64,000 nucleotides of DNA, from NCBI GenBank assembly GCA_946122785.1, contig CAMGYJ010000011.1:57400449-57464448 (forward strand), written 5' to 3'. The stretch comes from Linum tenue (Eukaryota > Streptophyta > Magnoliopsida > Malpighiales > Linaceae). Below the pieces are notes generated by a model. The model saw only the letters and a program-made list of their open reading frames with translations, was not told where the DNA came from and searched no databases. Positions 41,864 to 53,172 of this stretch are shown here, piece by piece. The position numbers were made by a program, and so were the translations under genes. Numbering within the stretch: position 1 is the first letter of the stretch; each line of letters opens with the position of its first letter.

Positions 41864-42537
41864 ATAATTTTCACTCAGACCTACAGAGTTTGTTTCAGTA
41901 TTGAGTTGTTGGTTGTTGGGAGATTTATATTCTATTCTGTCATATGTTCTGACAGTTAAGCGATTCCTCCTTCCAGTCATATGGTTTAGAGAGACCACAT
42001 CTACAGTCCTTATTTAGCCACATTTGTTGTCAGTTATGCGTTCGCCATTTGTTCAAAACAATATCATGGACATGGCCTCAGCTATCAGTCGATATTGGAA
42101 TTGTCTCAATCTGCGCTTTTTTTTATTTATCGAAATGATTGAATATGGAAAACTGATTTGTTCTGGATCAGTTTCATGATGCGCCAAAGCAATTACGATT
42201 TGTTCACCTTTTAATTATCTTTCATGCTTCGCTTAAATTTTGTTCTTTATTTGAAAGGATATTTGTCTTTCCTACTTATCATTAGGGGTAGAATGATCCG
42301 ACAATCGACATTATAGGAATTAGACTTTGTAGTACTGATTTTGTGCTTTTGCATATGTGCGAAGCGTAGCGAGCGGGTCCTTGCTAGTATATGCTAATTT
42401 GATGGTTGGATTACAGTCATATGATCTCCTCTGTTAAAACAAAAGATACTTTTCATAAAGGCATGCCACTGCTTCTCATTTGGCCTCAAATTTCATTCCC
42501 GTTGCTATGTTGTATAGACATTTTTAGCTACCTCCAA

Positions 42538-43250
42538 TTTCAAGTCACGCTCTAATCCGCACCTCCCTCTCTATGTTGAGTTGACCCTCGGGATTGGTAG
42601 GTGATATGTTGCCTATTTATATAGCTTGGTTTCGTGGTTCTAATTTGGAATCGTGGTGAACAGCTTTTTGGCTGAATTGATTGTGTGATTACCTTTATAT
42701 GCTTGACATGTAAGTACTTTTAACACCATTCATTTTGACAACGGCATAACCCCGCTTCACAATGTGCATTCAGGGTGGTTTTAGCTATGAGGATGTTTCA
42801 TGTTGTTCAATACAGTTTTCTTACTCATTATCAACATGATAGACCATGCACTCTTGCTGAATGTGAACATTCGTGCTGCTATGGTGGGCAAACGTTTGCA
42901 GTTGTCTCCATTATCAAGTCACACTCTAAACTGCACCTCCGTTCCTACGCTGAATTGAAACTTGAACTTGATAGATAATCATTTGCGTCTTCTTAAAACT
43001 TGGTTTTGCTGCTTCCGAAATGGAATCTTGACGACTAACTTTCCAGCTAAATTGATTTTGATTACCTTTACATGCTTGATAGGTAATTCTTTATAACACA
43101 ATGCCTTTTGACAACGTCATGACCCCGCTTGACAATGCACATTCACGGTGGTAACAATTCATTTTAGCTATTGGGATGTTCCATGTTGTTCAATAATGTC
43201 GTCTTGCCAATTATCAACTTCATAGACCATGCACACTTGCTTGAGGTTAA
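42538..43250 (+). repeat. Diverged tandem duplication of about 370 bp
   Basis: Copies at about 42538-42880 and 42912-43250 share TCAAGTCAC(G/A)CTCTAA, GATTACCTTTA(T/C)ATGCTTGA, TTTTGACAACG(G/T)CAT, ACCCCGCTT(C/G)ACAATG and TAGACCATGCAC(T/A)CTTGCT in the same order. Non-coding. Confidence 0.85.
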
Positions 43251-43562
43251 TAGTACTGAATGCGTATTTTGTCCATATTATGCTCATGTGCATGCATATG
43301 GGTAACTGATTGTATGCCGCCATATGTATTTAGTGTTTGCTGACTCTGATGAGTTATTCTGATGTGATGCGCCTGCAGGGCTGATTATATGCCACACATG
43401 TTTTAGTATTGTCAGGCTTCTATTGTGGCTTTGCCTGCTTATGGGTTTAATGGCCGCCGGAGCTCTTTATATACAAATAAGTTCAGTTATCTTCTCCTTG
43501 TCAGTACACCATCCACATGTAAATATACAACCAGGATGCATGAATCTATATTCTATTGTTTG

Positions 43563-43606
<44 letters not shown>
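43563..43606 (+). repeat. (ATT)n microsatellite
   Basis: About 14 uninterrupted ATT units. Confidence 0.95.
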
Positions 43607-46001
43607 GTAGAGTTATTTTCACTATATTTGATAAAGGAGGTCTCTAATGAAGAGCGATTTTGTTCACATTGCTACTCTCTCTTCATGGGTTGGCATCTAG
43701 AGTGACCTCTTCCTAGAAATAGTGTAGCATAAGAATACATCAGTATCACCGAATATGAAGATGTGGTCGTTTGTCTTAAATATATTGACTATATAGCATG
43801 GCCACATCATTTTTGCATTAATAGTTAGTTGTAATGCCTTTTGGAACATGATGTGTATATATCTACCAGACTACCACCTAAACTTTGTTTACCCCACCTT
43901 AATTGAAGAATATGCATAATATTGTGTACAAGGAGATTCTAGATAGATTAATTGTTGCTTTTCAAATGATTTGTGTTTCTATAAGTGTCATGCCTTTCCT
44001 TTATTCTTAATAATTCAAAGTCCAAACATTGTTTTACTGTAGTAAGTAGCTTCCTCAATTCAGTCTTGCCTACCTGTTTAGTTTCCTTCATTTCCACCTG
44101 CAGTCTAATTCGTTATCAAAATGCTCCTAAATTCTCAATGATAAAATAAATCTGATTACATCGATGGTTCTCTTGTTATATGATTCATTGCATGCTCCTT
44201 TATTACATCACAAACCTCGAACCTGTAGCATACCAGTTCATTACAAGGTCAACTCAAATCCTATTCATCTTCTTCTAAAGCAACTGTCCATATCAATTAA
44301 CTAACACCAAGTTACTACCCTTAATTTTCATATTTGTGTTTCTATCACTCCAAGCTTTCTTGGCATGCAGGATCCTCTCCACTTTGTATGGTGCTTGATT
44401 CTTCTCAATCGCATTTCTATTCCTATCTGCCCAAATATGTAACATGAAAATAGTATACAGTTAAGTACTATAACAATGAAGGCTACTATGAACAAGAAAA
44501 TTTAATTAAATAACTCAAAACCGATAATTCCAACAACTACTCTACTTCAATTAAATAAATAAATCCAATTATTGTAAAATTGTACCGAAATTCATAGTGA
44601 AAAAATTAGTGATAGGCTATTTGGTACTAAGACCGTGGTGTGCGGCCAACGAAAAGGCGAGAGTAAATGTGCTTGCAGCGAGTTTAGCCCACATATCCGG
44701 CCAGGAAAACGAATTAGCGAACGTGTTAGGTCTCTGCAAGCGGGTATAGACATAGAAGACGAGGCAGCGTTGGTGGTCTACTTGGCATCTGCCAGACGGA
44801 GCGGCTCCAAGGTCAGATTAGCCCTTACACCAGTTGGGCTTGAGGCCAATAGTTTTTTTGGCGTCGTTCAAGGTGTCGTCGATCTGTACTAAAAAAAATT
44901 TCTTCTAGGAGGCGACGTTGTCGATTCATTGGAGTAGGAGACTGGATTGGTGGGAGCAAGGGCGATGGCGTCAGAGAAGTGCTAACGCCGCGTTGCCATG
45001 GAAGGGAAGACCGCATATTGGGATGATAAAACTGATTGGAGAAAAGGGTTTTAAGAATGTTAATAATAGGAAGAGAAAGAAGATGAGGAAGTTCTGGACT
45101 TCTGTGAGATGCTACAAAGGAGTGGGGGTTGGAGAAAAGAGATTCTTGCAGGTTTTCTTTGTCTCAAAATTTGGTTACCCGAGAGAATGATGTCGTTTCT
45201 TCTTATAATCTTTCATTTTGGTTTTGCTTATATTTTCTTTTACTTTATTATTGTATTTAATTATTATTTTTAGTTGTGTTAAAATTTTTATAAATGATAA
45301 TATAATATCGATGCCTCTTTTATTACGCTCTTAATATCGAATTCTTTAAATATGTACGCTATCACGCTCTCGCTCCCGCTCCGCGAACTAATTGCGTTCA
45401 ACTTAATTTCATCTGGCTCGGTTCTGCTATGCGGAGGTGGTAGAAAGTATAAACTTTGTGTGAAGCCGACATGTGTTTGGATCGACGGATGGGTTTCCAA
45501 TTTCAATGTTCGTATTGGGTTGAGTTTTGATTATCATGGGCTAGGTCCAAGTAGACCCATTGATTATGGATTAAGTATTGGTGAAGCATATAATGGGTTT
45601 GGGAGATTTTAGATAAGTTTGGATAGGATATGAATGTTGCTTCCGTACCCATTTACTTGAGTGTGTTTTATCTACCCCATACAAAAATGGACCTATTTGT
45701 AAATTTATAAAGTTTAGGTTTCAAAATGTAATCACTTAAAATGTTCGAAGATTTGTAATCACTTAAAATGTTAAAGCATCAGTATAAAGAACCATATTGG
45801 CGCGTGGTCATGTAGTTCACTAGCTTCTTTCTCACAAATCACAATCGCGCGCTAAGACCTTCTTTCCCATATTTAGGTGCCTGCTACGCCTTATTTGACT
45901 AACTGGAGCCGGAAGTGAGCAATTGTACTTTTTTGCATGACCTATTTTTTTGGATTACCGGATGGGCCATGCTTTGGCTTATCGGGTTTAAACAAGAAGT
46001 A
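43607..46001. other. No gene recognised
   Basis: Includes open frames of 60-90 codons at 44635-45190 and 45352-45612 that lack known domains, in a locally GC-richer block (44640-45180) that may be an old gene or element fragment. A piece near 44380-44440 read on the minus strand faintly resembles a LINE tail. Confidence 0.4.
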
Positions 46002-46011
46002 TACTTATTAT

Positions 46012-46840
46012 GGGATTTCCTACGGTAACTTGAAGTAAGGTAACTTGAATTTTTTTACCTGCTATAGCAGGTTTCACAGGTCGTATTACGTAAAACACAA
46101 TAGGCATTACGTAATGGTTACGTAACATATGATAATCTTACGTAACAGTTGTAAAAGATCATTACGGAAGCCTTACGTAATAGAATGTGTCTTTACGTAA
46201 TGAGTATTAACCTCGCGTTATGCAAAATGCAAAGTCATTACGGAAGCCTTACGTAACGCTACTGAATTAACTGTTACGTAAGAAATAAATGTCGTTTCGT
46301 AACCTTTACGTAATGGAAGGTCTTTTTACGTAATGAGTATTAACCTTGCGTTACGTAAAGTGCTAAGTCATTACGAAAGCCTTACATAACGCTTCCAATT
46401 TAACTGTTACGTAAGAAATAACTATCATTCCGTAACCTTTACGTAGTGAATGGGTATTTTACGTAACAGTTGTAAAATATCATTACAGAAGCCTTACGTA
46501 ATAGAAGGTCTCTTTACGTAATGAGTATTAACGTCGTGTTACGTAAAGAGCTAAATTATTACGGATGTCTTACGTAACGCTTCTAATTCAATAAGAATTA
46601 AAAAAGGAAATGTTAAAATATGGAAAGACAACTAAATGTGAAAAAAGGAAAGAAAAAATTGAAAAAGGTAACTTGGGAATGTAGTGACCGGCAACTCATG
46701 TTGCCATTTATTTTTTAGTTATTTTTTTATTTTTTATTTCTTTAGTCAATGGTTTAAAATAAGTGTGGTCAATTTTAACGGTTTAGATCTATACAAGTTA
46801 CCTAACTTGAAATTATACTCAAGTTACTGTAGGAGATCCC
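46012..46840 (+). mobile_element. Mutator-type MITE packed with TTACGTAA palindromes
   Basis: Ends GGGATTTCCTACGGTAACTT (left) and the complement of GGGATCTCCTACAGTAACTT (right) are inverted repeats with a few mismatches. The target duplication is TACTTATTAT, 10 bp, at 46002-46011 and 46841-46850. This length fits Mutator-like elements. Between 46083 and 46580 the palindrome TTACGTAA occurs about 17 times exactly, with several one-base variants. It is embedded in longer internal repeats that share CATTACGGAAGCCTTACGTA and TTTACGTAATGAGTATTAAC. No transposase is encoded; the 829-bp element is non-autonomous. Confidence 0.85.
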
Positions 46841-46850
46841 TACTTATTAT

Positions 46851-48356
46851 TTGTGATATTAGTGGTATTTGGTTGAAATTTGTATTTCATCACGTAACCA
46901 AAGTCGAGTAAAGAGTGTATTTATTGAGTGTCTTATACATTGATGTTAAGAACGAGTAGAGACTTATTTATCCGAATGTGTATGGCTACGTGATTAAATT
47001 GTTTCATTTATAATAAAATTATTTACACATTATCAAACATTAATTAATCCTTAAGTCATAAAATTCGAGGGACATGGTTAGTGCTCCAACTTTAGAGCAC
47101 AAAAATAAGAACATGGAGGAATTGAAAAAATTCATTAATTAATACACCAATTAAAATAATTTAAAAAAATTCATGAACAAGGCCAACAGGTCGAACCATG
47201 ATTCGACAACATTTAACAAAATTTTATCGAAATTGTCACAAAAGGTAGGTTTGATAATATGTACATGCTATATAGTACAATGACATATTTTATGTGAAAA
47301 ATAGTTGAGGGATAGATTTGAAAAAATGAATAATATAGCGATAATTTAGGATATTGACTCCAAATGAAAAGTCAAATATCATATTGGTAGAGTAGTACAT
47401 TAATATCTAACACTTAACAATCCCACTTATTATTCAAACAAGCCTATACACTAAATTATAATAATTTATACAATAAATATTATTTTTAATGTTGTTCCAT
47501 ATTTGAGATTTCTATACATAAACTTTTTGTTATTCCCTTGATTTTTATATATACTTTCAATTCCTACTAATTCTAAATGGCATATATTTCCTTACAACTT
47601 CGAATTCACAGACAATAAGAAGTGTAAATTTGTTTCTAAGATATGAAAAAAATATACACAACTGTAAACTAGGACGTCTTGATTAAAAAATACATATTAA
47701 AAAATTAATAATAATGTCATAATCAACAAATACCATAAAATATTACTTAGAAATAATGAATTAACTATTTTAGAAATTCTCAAAATGATTTAAAAATATA
47801 AAAAATTGATCCGACCAACGGGTTGGGTAAAAACTAGTTTTCAACTATGGATTCCAAAGATTGAGTTACGCGAACAGAAAAATCAGAAGATATGCGCATT
47901 TCGCAAACCAAAGAAAAAATGACACAATTTGACCTTCAACCCGATAACTTGAAGCCGTCAACACTGTGGGTGCGTGCGGCCCGTTTTTCTAACCGGGTCA
48001 GGGTCAAAGTGGGTCGACCCGCGGGTCGATTTTGCAAGAGATACATTATTTTATTTAAAAAAATGACAAAATTTTATTCATCAATAAATTAATTTATGAA
48101 AATGTTGCCTTATTATTTTTAGTTTAAAGTGGAGTTGTTTAATTAATTTGTCCCCTACAAAAAAGGGCCACCTGAAATACATTCAAAGAATGAGAAACAC
48201 TTTCACCAAAAAAAAGAATGAGAAACAAAAATTTAGTCAAAACCGTTCTCTATCTCCGCCTAGTAATCAGTGAAGCATAACCATAAGTTCTGTCGAGTTC
48301 AGCAAGAAAAGGAGATAGGTATTATATTTTTGTCTTTCTGATTGAAAATTTTCTTC
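46851..48356. other. No gene recognised
   Basis: Strongly AT-rich. One GC-rich island at 47930-48030 carries GGGTCGACCCGCGGGTCGAT, a nested palindrome. The GGTTGGGTAAAAACTAGTTT block near 47830 resembles a Helitron or other element terminus, but no partner end is found. Confidence 0.45.
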
Positions 48357-48363
48357 TATAAAT
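48357..48363 (+). promoter_or_regulatory. Probable TATA box of the ubiquitin-like gene
   Basis: TATAAAT in the context TTCTATAAATGCGC, about 120 bp before the start codon at 48484, a normal distance for a plant promoter with a leader of roughly 90 nt. Confidence 0.6.
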
Positions 48364-48483
48364 GCGCAGGGAGCTAGACAGATATCATTTATTTATTACT
48401 ACTGGTTACGGAGTTGGCGCTAGATAATTATACCGTCATTAGTATAGAAAGAGATATTAAGGAGAGAGCTTAGCTTAGTGACA

Positions 48484-49128
48484 ATGAAGGAAGAGCAGAT
48501 GGGAGATGAGAGCGTTGTGTTATACATAATCGCGCGCGACCATACATTTGATTCAGGACAAATGTTCGCGGAGCACAATTTCCTACCATCCCAGACAGTT
48601 GAAGACGTGAAGGCCAGGATCGAAGCTGCATACGGCATAGCCATCGAGAGACAGACTTTGTGGCTTGGTAGACATAAGTTGACGAACAACAACACGCTAG
48701 ATTCCTATAAAATCAACCGTCCCGCTGTTCCGACAGCCGCCCACTTGGAGATTGCTGCGGCAGCCAACGATAACATCCCAATCACTATCAACCTGGTTTC
48801 ACGTTTCTTCCGACTTCCATCCATGACAATCACTTGCAAGGAAACGAGCAAGGTGGCAGAGTTGAAGAAGCTTATACACGTCAAATGGCCTGGGTATGCC
48901 AGGACTAAAATTGACTTGTTCTGCCATGGCAGGATGCTGGCAGATGACGAGGCGACTTTGTTGCACTATCTGGTGTCTCATGATGCTATAATTCGTGTTA
49001 AGTACTCGATCGAGGACCCGGTGGATCCCTTTCCATATTGCGTGACTCGCAAACTTTTATTCGATCCCCCATTTTTAAAAGATGATGAATGTTCACACAT
49101 ACTTAATTTAATTCGAAGACGATACTGA
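48484..49128 (+). CDS. Protein with two tandem ubiquitin-like domains
   Basis: A single open frame of 214 codons starts at ATG 48484 (context ACAATGAAGG) and has no interruption. Residues about 12-77 form a ubiquitin-like beta-grasp domain (VEDVKARIEAAYGI, then RQTLWLGRHKLTNNNTLDSY, like ubiquitin's VKAKIQDKEGI and Q-RLIFAGKQL-ED-TL-DY). Residues about 95-170 form a second one (SKVAELKKLIHVKWPG, IDLFCHGRMLADDEATL, HDAIIRVKY). Neither ends in GG, so the protein is not a processed modifier. It may bind partners as ubiquitin-like adaptors do, or be a divergent polyubiquitin-derived gene. The tail (45 residues) has no recognised domain. A TATA box lies upstream and an AATAAA downstream. It is the best candidate for a functional gene in the window. 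Confidence 0.8.
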   Translation: MKEEQMGDESVVLYIIARDHTFDSGQMFAEHNFLPSQTVEDVKARIEAAYGIAIERQTLWLGRHKLTNNNTLDSYKINRPAVPTAAHLEIAAAANDNIPITINLVSRFFRLPSMTITCKETSKVAELKKLIHVKWPGYARTKIDLFCHGRMLADDEATLLHYLVSHDAIIRVKYSIEDPVDPFPYCVTRKLLFDPPFLKDDECSHILNLIRRRY

Positions 49129-49375
49129 TGCATCTGTTGGGCCTTGTGGCCAATTTTGGGGTTTAGTAATTAGGTATTTCTTATTAATTAATTTCTGAGT
49201 ATTATATTATATCGTTTATCTTTAGGATGTTTAATAATAATATTATTATTCATTGTCTTTTGAGAAAGTCATTGTTTACGTATTGGTTTCGGATTTATTT
49301 ACCTTGTTTAAGGGGGAAAGAGTTTGTGGGATTAGTCATATAAACATGTACTTTTGCTCTTATTTTCATTCAAGT

Positions 49376-49381
49376 AATAAA
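49376..49381 (+). terminator. Candidate polyadenylation signal
   Basis: AATAAA about 250 bp after the stop of the ubiquitin-like gene, in an AT-rich 3' flank with further TATTATT stretches upstream of it. Confidence 0.4.
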
Positions 49382-49489
49382 GTTCAGTAATTAGTAGGAA
49401 ATTAGTTCTCTTTTATCGCATTCGTAAGCTCTTTTGTAGAATAACTCGAGTTCCATGATGCGTGAGAGTAGTGGATTTGTATTGTAATA

Positions 49490-49722
49490 TTCATTCTTCT
49501 AAGAATTATCAAAATCGCTACTAATAAATCATAAAACCAATACCATACATACCAAATTACTGCTACAAATATGGAAAAAAGCGGTAGTAGTGTTTTTAGA
49601 GAATGAAGTGTTTTACTATGTATGGAGAGACAGAGAGACGTGATGGAGAGGAGGGAGAGAGATGTGGGTTGAGGGAGCATAACCGTATGCCACTAAAATC
49701 CCCAATAAATACTAGCTTTATA
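49490..49722 (-). repeat. Dispersed repeat family R1, copy B
   Basis: The minus strand matches the right part of copy A (about 11846-12070), including TATTTATTGGGGATTTTAGT, GTGGCATACGGT and the long run of CTCTC, TCCATACATAGTAAAACACTT and TTTTGATAAT(T)(C/T)TTAGAAGAAT. The left portion of the family is missing here. Confidence 0.8.
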
Positions 49723-51554
49723 CCCGCCCGTTGGGCCTCAAATTTTGATTCGTTATTATATTTTTCGTCCTAGTATTATAATTTTATTTATGATTCATTA
49801 CGTTAAACTATTATACATTGAATTGTTAATCTCACTTATCAAATTTCATATATTGTTTCACATTTTTATATATTTCATTTATTTATGAAAATTTTATTTT
49901 ATTAGATGAGATCTCTAGTACTTTCTTTATTGATCTATAATTATGTATCGAATCCATCATTTAAGATATAAACTAAGAGATTATTAAGTTTTTAGCACAC
50001 AAAGTGACAAAGAAGTTAAAATTTTGAAGGACACAAAAGAAGAAGTTAAAATTTGCAAAAATATTTCAATTAATAAAAAAAGTGAAGAGCTTTTTTTTCT
50101 CTCTCACACTTCTCGTACGTTGGTATATGATAATAGAGAATATCGCGATCTAGATCCCACAAATATCGTGAAATATCAGTTACTCGTGTAATTTTGGAAG
50201 AATGAGAAACCACATTGGCATCCACATCATCAATCTTCCGCTTCTTCGTTTAACCCCCTGCTACATACTATTTACTTGATCAAATCATCGTCATATAGCT
50301 AGCTAGTAACATGTCACTCATGAACATAATAAACATAATGAACAACTCTCACAACTCTACTTTCCATTTTAACATCCAAGGGATCGAGTTGCAATAGGCC
50401 TCAAAGGAAAATAATCAATTATTCAACCAAAGGAGAGATGCTCCAAGTCCAAGCAACAAACCCTTTGAATTATATGTTACATGTTTACATCAAAGTATAT
50501 AGGATAACAGAGAACCATAAAACAACTACCAAAATAACGAAGAAGAAATACAACCATTGAATCGAAAAGGGAAATTTACTATCCAGCCGCCGTAATCTGG
50601 AAGAAATTAAGAAAAGAATGGGAAGAAGAGTATAACTCGGCCAGTCAACCGCTAGCAGTCAGATATCTCCGAGGAAGAAAGATCAATTGCCCGCTGCGGT
50701 TCAAAAGGGAAGAGGGAGAAATGATAGGTTGGACTTTTCTTGGTCAATAGGCAAAAATATGTTAGAGTTGTTCAATTCTTTCCCAACAAATCATTGCATC
50801 ATGTAACTCCCGCATCCTATTCTCCTACAAAGAAAAAAAAACTCAATATGCCTTACCATTTCATTTCCTATATCTATATACAAAAAAGTAGAGAAGACAA
50901 ATTCTAGAAACTCAAAATTTAAGCAAATAAGAAGAGAGCATTATTATTTTTTTGTGGGGCTTGATCTAGTTTCTTTATTATCAATCTTGTGTTTTATTTT
51001 CAATGTTGTATGGGAAAAGGAATAGGAACAAACCAGAATGTTGCATTCATTTTTATTAACTTAATTTACTTTTTATTGATAATGATGACAATTTAAAGAG
51101 TAAGCAAAAAAGCACACCAATTAGACCTTGTCCAGCGTCGAAGGGTGAGAGCTAGCCATGTACCGATGTGGCACTAAATTAGTTTTAGATTCCTACAATA
51201 TTAAGTAATGATTATTTATGATTTCTTGGAATTTTTTTATGAAATGTAATAACTCGTAGAAACATGGTGACATTTTACATACATTTGAATTCTTGAACGA
51301 TTGTAGACATATCTATTAATATCTAAGAATATGTATACCGATTTCATTTTAATTTTTAACCGTGATTAATACCTTTGAACTCGGCTCATCGACTGAAATA
51401 TGAAACGAAATTTTGTGGTTAGGATAACTCGATCTAAATACAAATTGCTTACCGTTACAAACCAAAAGATTTCCATTTTGAGACTTCGATATTGAAAAAG
51501 TTTTTGTTATTGCCAAAATTTGGTATGGAGTCACAGACTCACAACCATATAGCT
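49723..51554. other. No gene recognised
   Basis: AT-rich. The stretch 50380-50760 is more complex and resembles transcribed 3' sequence, but no frame with a known domain is seen on either strand. Confidence 0.45.
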
Positions 51555-51977
51555 GGGGTTGTTTGCTTGATGAATTTGGAGCTATCGTGAACTTTGTCCA
51601 ACCATTGCTTGCGTCATGTATTTAGAGGCAACAAATATGTGGGTCTCATATATTTTAAGGTTCCAAATTCGTGGGCACCAAGGACTTGAAAATTTCACCT
51701 CTTTATATGAAAATTGATCATGGACTTTGAAGTCTATTATTTATGACCAACCTACCCCTCATAATTCATTTCCCTTCTCATACCAATGAGGGTAATATAT
51801 GTCATTTTCACTTCCAACATACAAATTCAATTAACCAAATGCATCATGAAATCTATGAAACGAAATATGGTATTTTCAAATCCATAATGAATCCAAAACC
51901 CTCATATATTCATGCTTTTACAAAATCCAAGTTTTATTAAAACTTTTAGTATTCAAATCCACGAAGCAAACGACCCC
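51555..51977 (+). mobile_element. MITE-like TIR element
   Basis: The left end reads GGGGTTGTTTGCTTGATGAA and the right end, complemented, reads GGGGTCGTTTGCTTCGTGGA, about 24 bp inverted with several mismatches. No clear target duplication. The inside is AT-rich and non-coding. Confidence 0.55.
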
Positions 51978-52076
51978 AATGTTTTATTACAGTTTCCTTA
52001 CTAAACTCATCCTTATTAAAGATTCTTTATTTTAACACAATACCTCAATTTAGATTCTTGTAGCTACAAATTTTTT

Positions 52077-53163
52077 GGGCGTGCCTACGGTGACATGCAT
52101 GTCACGGTGACTTGCACTTTCCGGTCGACCTCAGTTAGGATTAGGTCGACCTCATATAGAATTCGGTCGACCTCATATAGGATCCGGTCGACCTCATTTA
52201 GGATTCGGTCGACCTCATATAGGATCCGGTCGACCTAATATGTTGTTTCAGTGTAAAAACAGTTCATGGTGCCTACTTTGGATATTCATATCATACAATT
52301 GGCTAGATGGAAATTGAAGACTAATGACTTGTTTTAAAGCTGGAGTGTCCCTCTACATATTGAAGTGATTGAGAGCTCGATAGGAAGTCCAGAAGACCAT
52401 TTTTGAACCTCATCAAAAGGCTATGCCAAAATTGGGAAACTGCCTAGAAATGGCTAAGTCTGGAAACGTGTTTGTGAAACCTATTTTTGAGCTCAATTCG
52501 AGAAGCATGAATGCGAGTCGAGTCCAGGAGCCTCTACCATGTTAAATTAGGTATGTTTTTATACAAATTCAAGGAATTGGATGAAAGATTGGATATCTTT
52601 AAAACTTCAAACAAAAGGGTCGAAGTTGCTACGAAGGCTGTTTTTCTGGCAGACTTGGAGCACAAGCAAGCTGCCAGAAAAACAGCCTTCGTAGCAAATT
52701 CGAGCCTTTTGTTTGAAGCCTTAAAGATATTCAATATTTCATTCAATGCCTTGCCTTTGTATAAAAAAATACGTAATTTAACGTGGTAAAGGTCCTTCGA
52801 CTTGACTCGCATCCATGCTTGTCAAATTGAGCTCCAAAGTAGGCTTGACAAACACGTTGCCAGACTTAGCCATTTTCAGGCAGTTTCCCAGTTTTGGCAT
52901 AGCCTTTTGGTCAGGTTCAAAAATGGTCTTCTGGACTTTCTATTGAGCTCCCAAGTACTTTAATATGTAGAGGGACACTTCAGCTTCAAAACAAGCCTTT
53001 AATCTCCAATTTCCATCTAGCCAATTGTAAGATATGAATCTCCAAAGTAGGCACCATGAAACTGTTTGTACACTGAAACAACTGATTAGGTCGACCTGAT
53101 CCTATATGAGGTCGACCGAAAAGTGCATGTTACCGTGACATGCATGTCACCGTAGCAAAGTCC
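52077..53163. mobile_element. 1.09-kb foldback element (giant inverted repeat)
   Basis: The left arm (52077-52652) and right arm (52671-53163) are inverted copies along their whole length, closing on an 18-nt loop. The innermost 25 bp of the arms pair perfectly. The outer ends share CTACGGTGACATGCATGTCAC. Flanks AAATTTTTT at 52068-52076 and 53164-53172 look like a 9-bp target duplication, fitting Mutator-type foldback elements, although the flank is low in complexity. Mirror-image open frames of 92 codons on both strands (52511-52789 and 52534-52812) are a result of the symmetry. A transcript would fold into a hairpin of roughly 500 bp. Confidence 0.9.
52123..52240 (+). repeat. 21-bp tandem repeat in the foldback left arm
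   Basis: Six units of the type GGTCGACCTCATATAGGATCC, each carrying the palindrome GGTCGACC. The right arm has only two such units (about 53090-53122). Confidence 0.9.
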
Positions 53164-53172
53164 AAATTTTTT

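Larger units (their letters stand above)
36290..42393 (+). mobile_element. Possible Helitron with captured gene fragments
   Basis: The right end has GTGCGAAGCGTAGCGAGCGG followed by GTCCTTGCTAGT at 42358-42393. Plant Helitrons end with a GC-rich near-hairpin and CTRR, here CTAG before T. The left side near 36290 has TATATTAATATATAAAAGCC, the style of plant Helitron 5' ends, but the TC start is not clear. Inside are an RGLG-like exon, an unidentified two-exon fragment and several MITEs. The boundaries are inference; the right end is better supported than the left. Confidence 0.3.

Noticed and set aside
43425..43610. Frame ending in a poly-Ile run
   Set aside because: Translation of the (ATT)n microsatellite.
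44380..44440. Minus-strand piece resembling a LINE tail (IWADRNRNAIEKN)
   Set aside because: Too short and isolated to call.
44635..45190. Cluster of 60-90 codon frames on both strands
   Set aside because: Locally higher GC keeps frames open; no conserved motif found, so not called a gene.
47930..48030. Nested GGGTCGACCC palindromes
   Set aside because: A single short instance; no element boundary or repeat around it.
52511..52812. Overlapping 92-codon frames on both strands with similar protein sequences
   Set aside because: They mirror each other because the DNA is an inverted repeat; no known domain and no codon signal beyond the symmetry.
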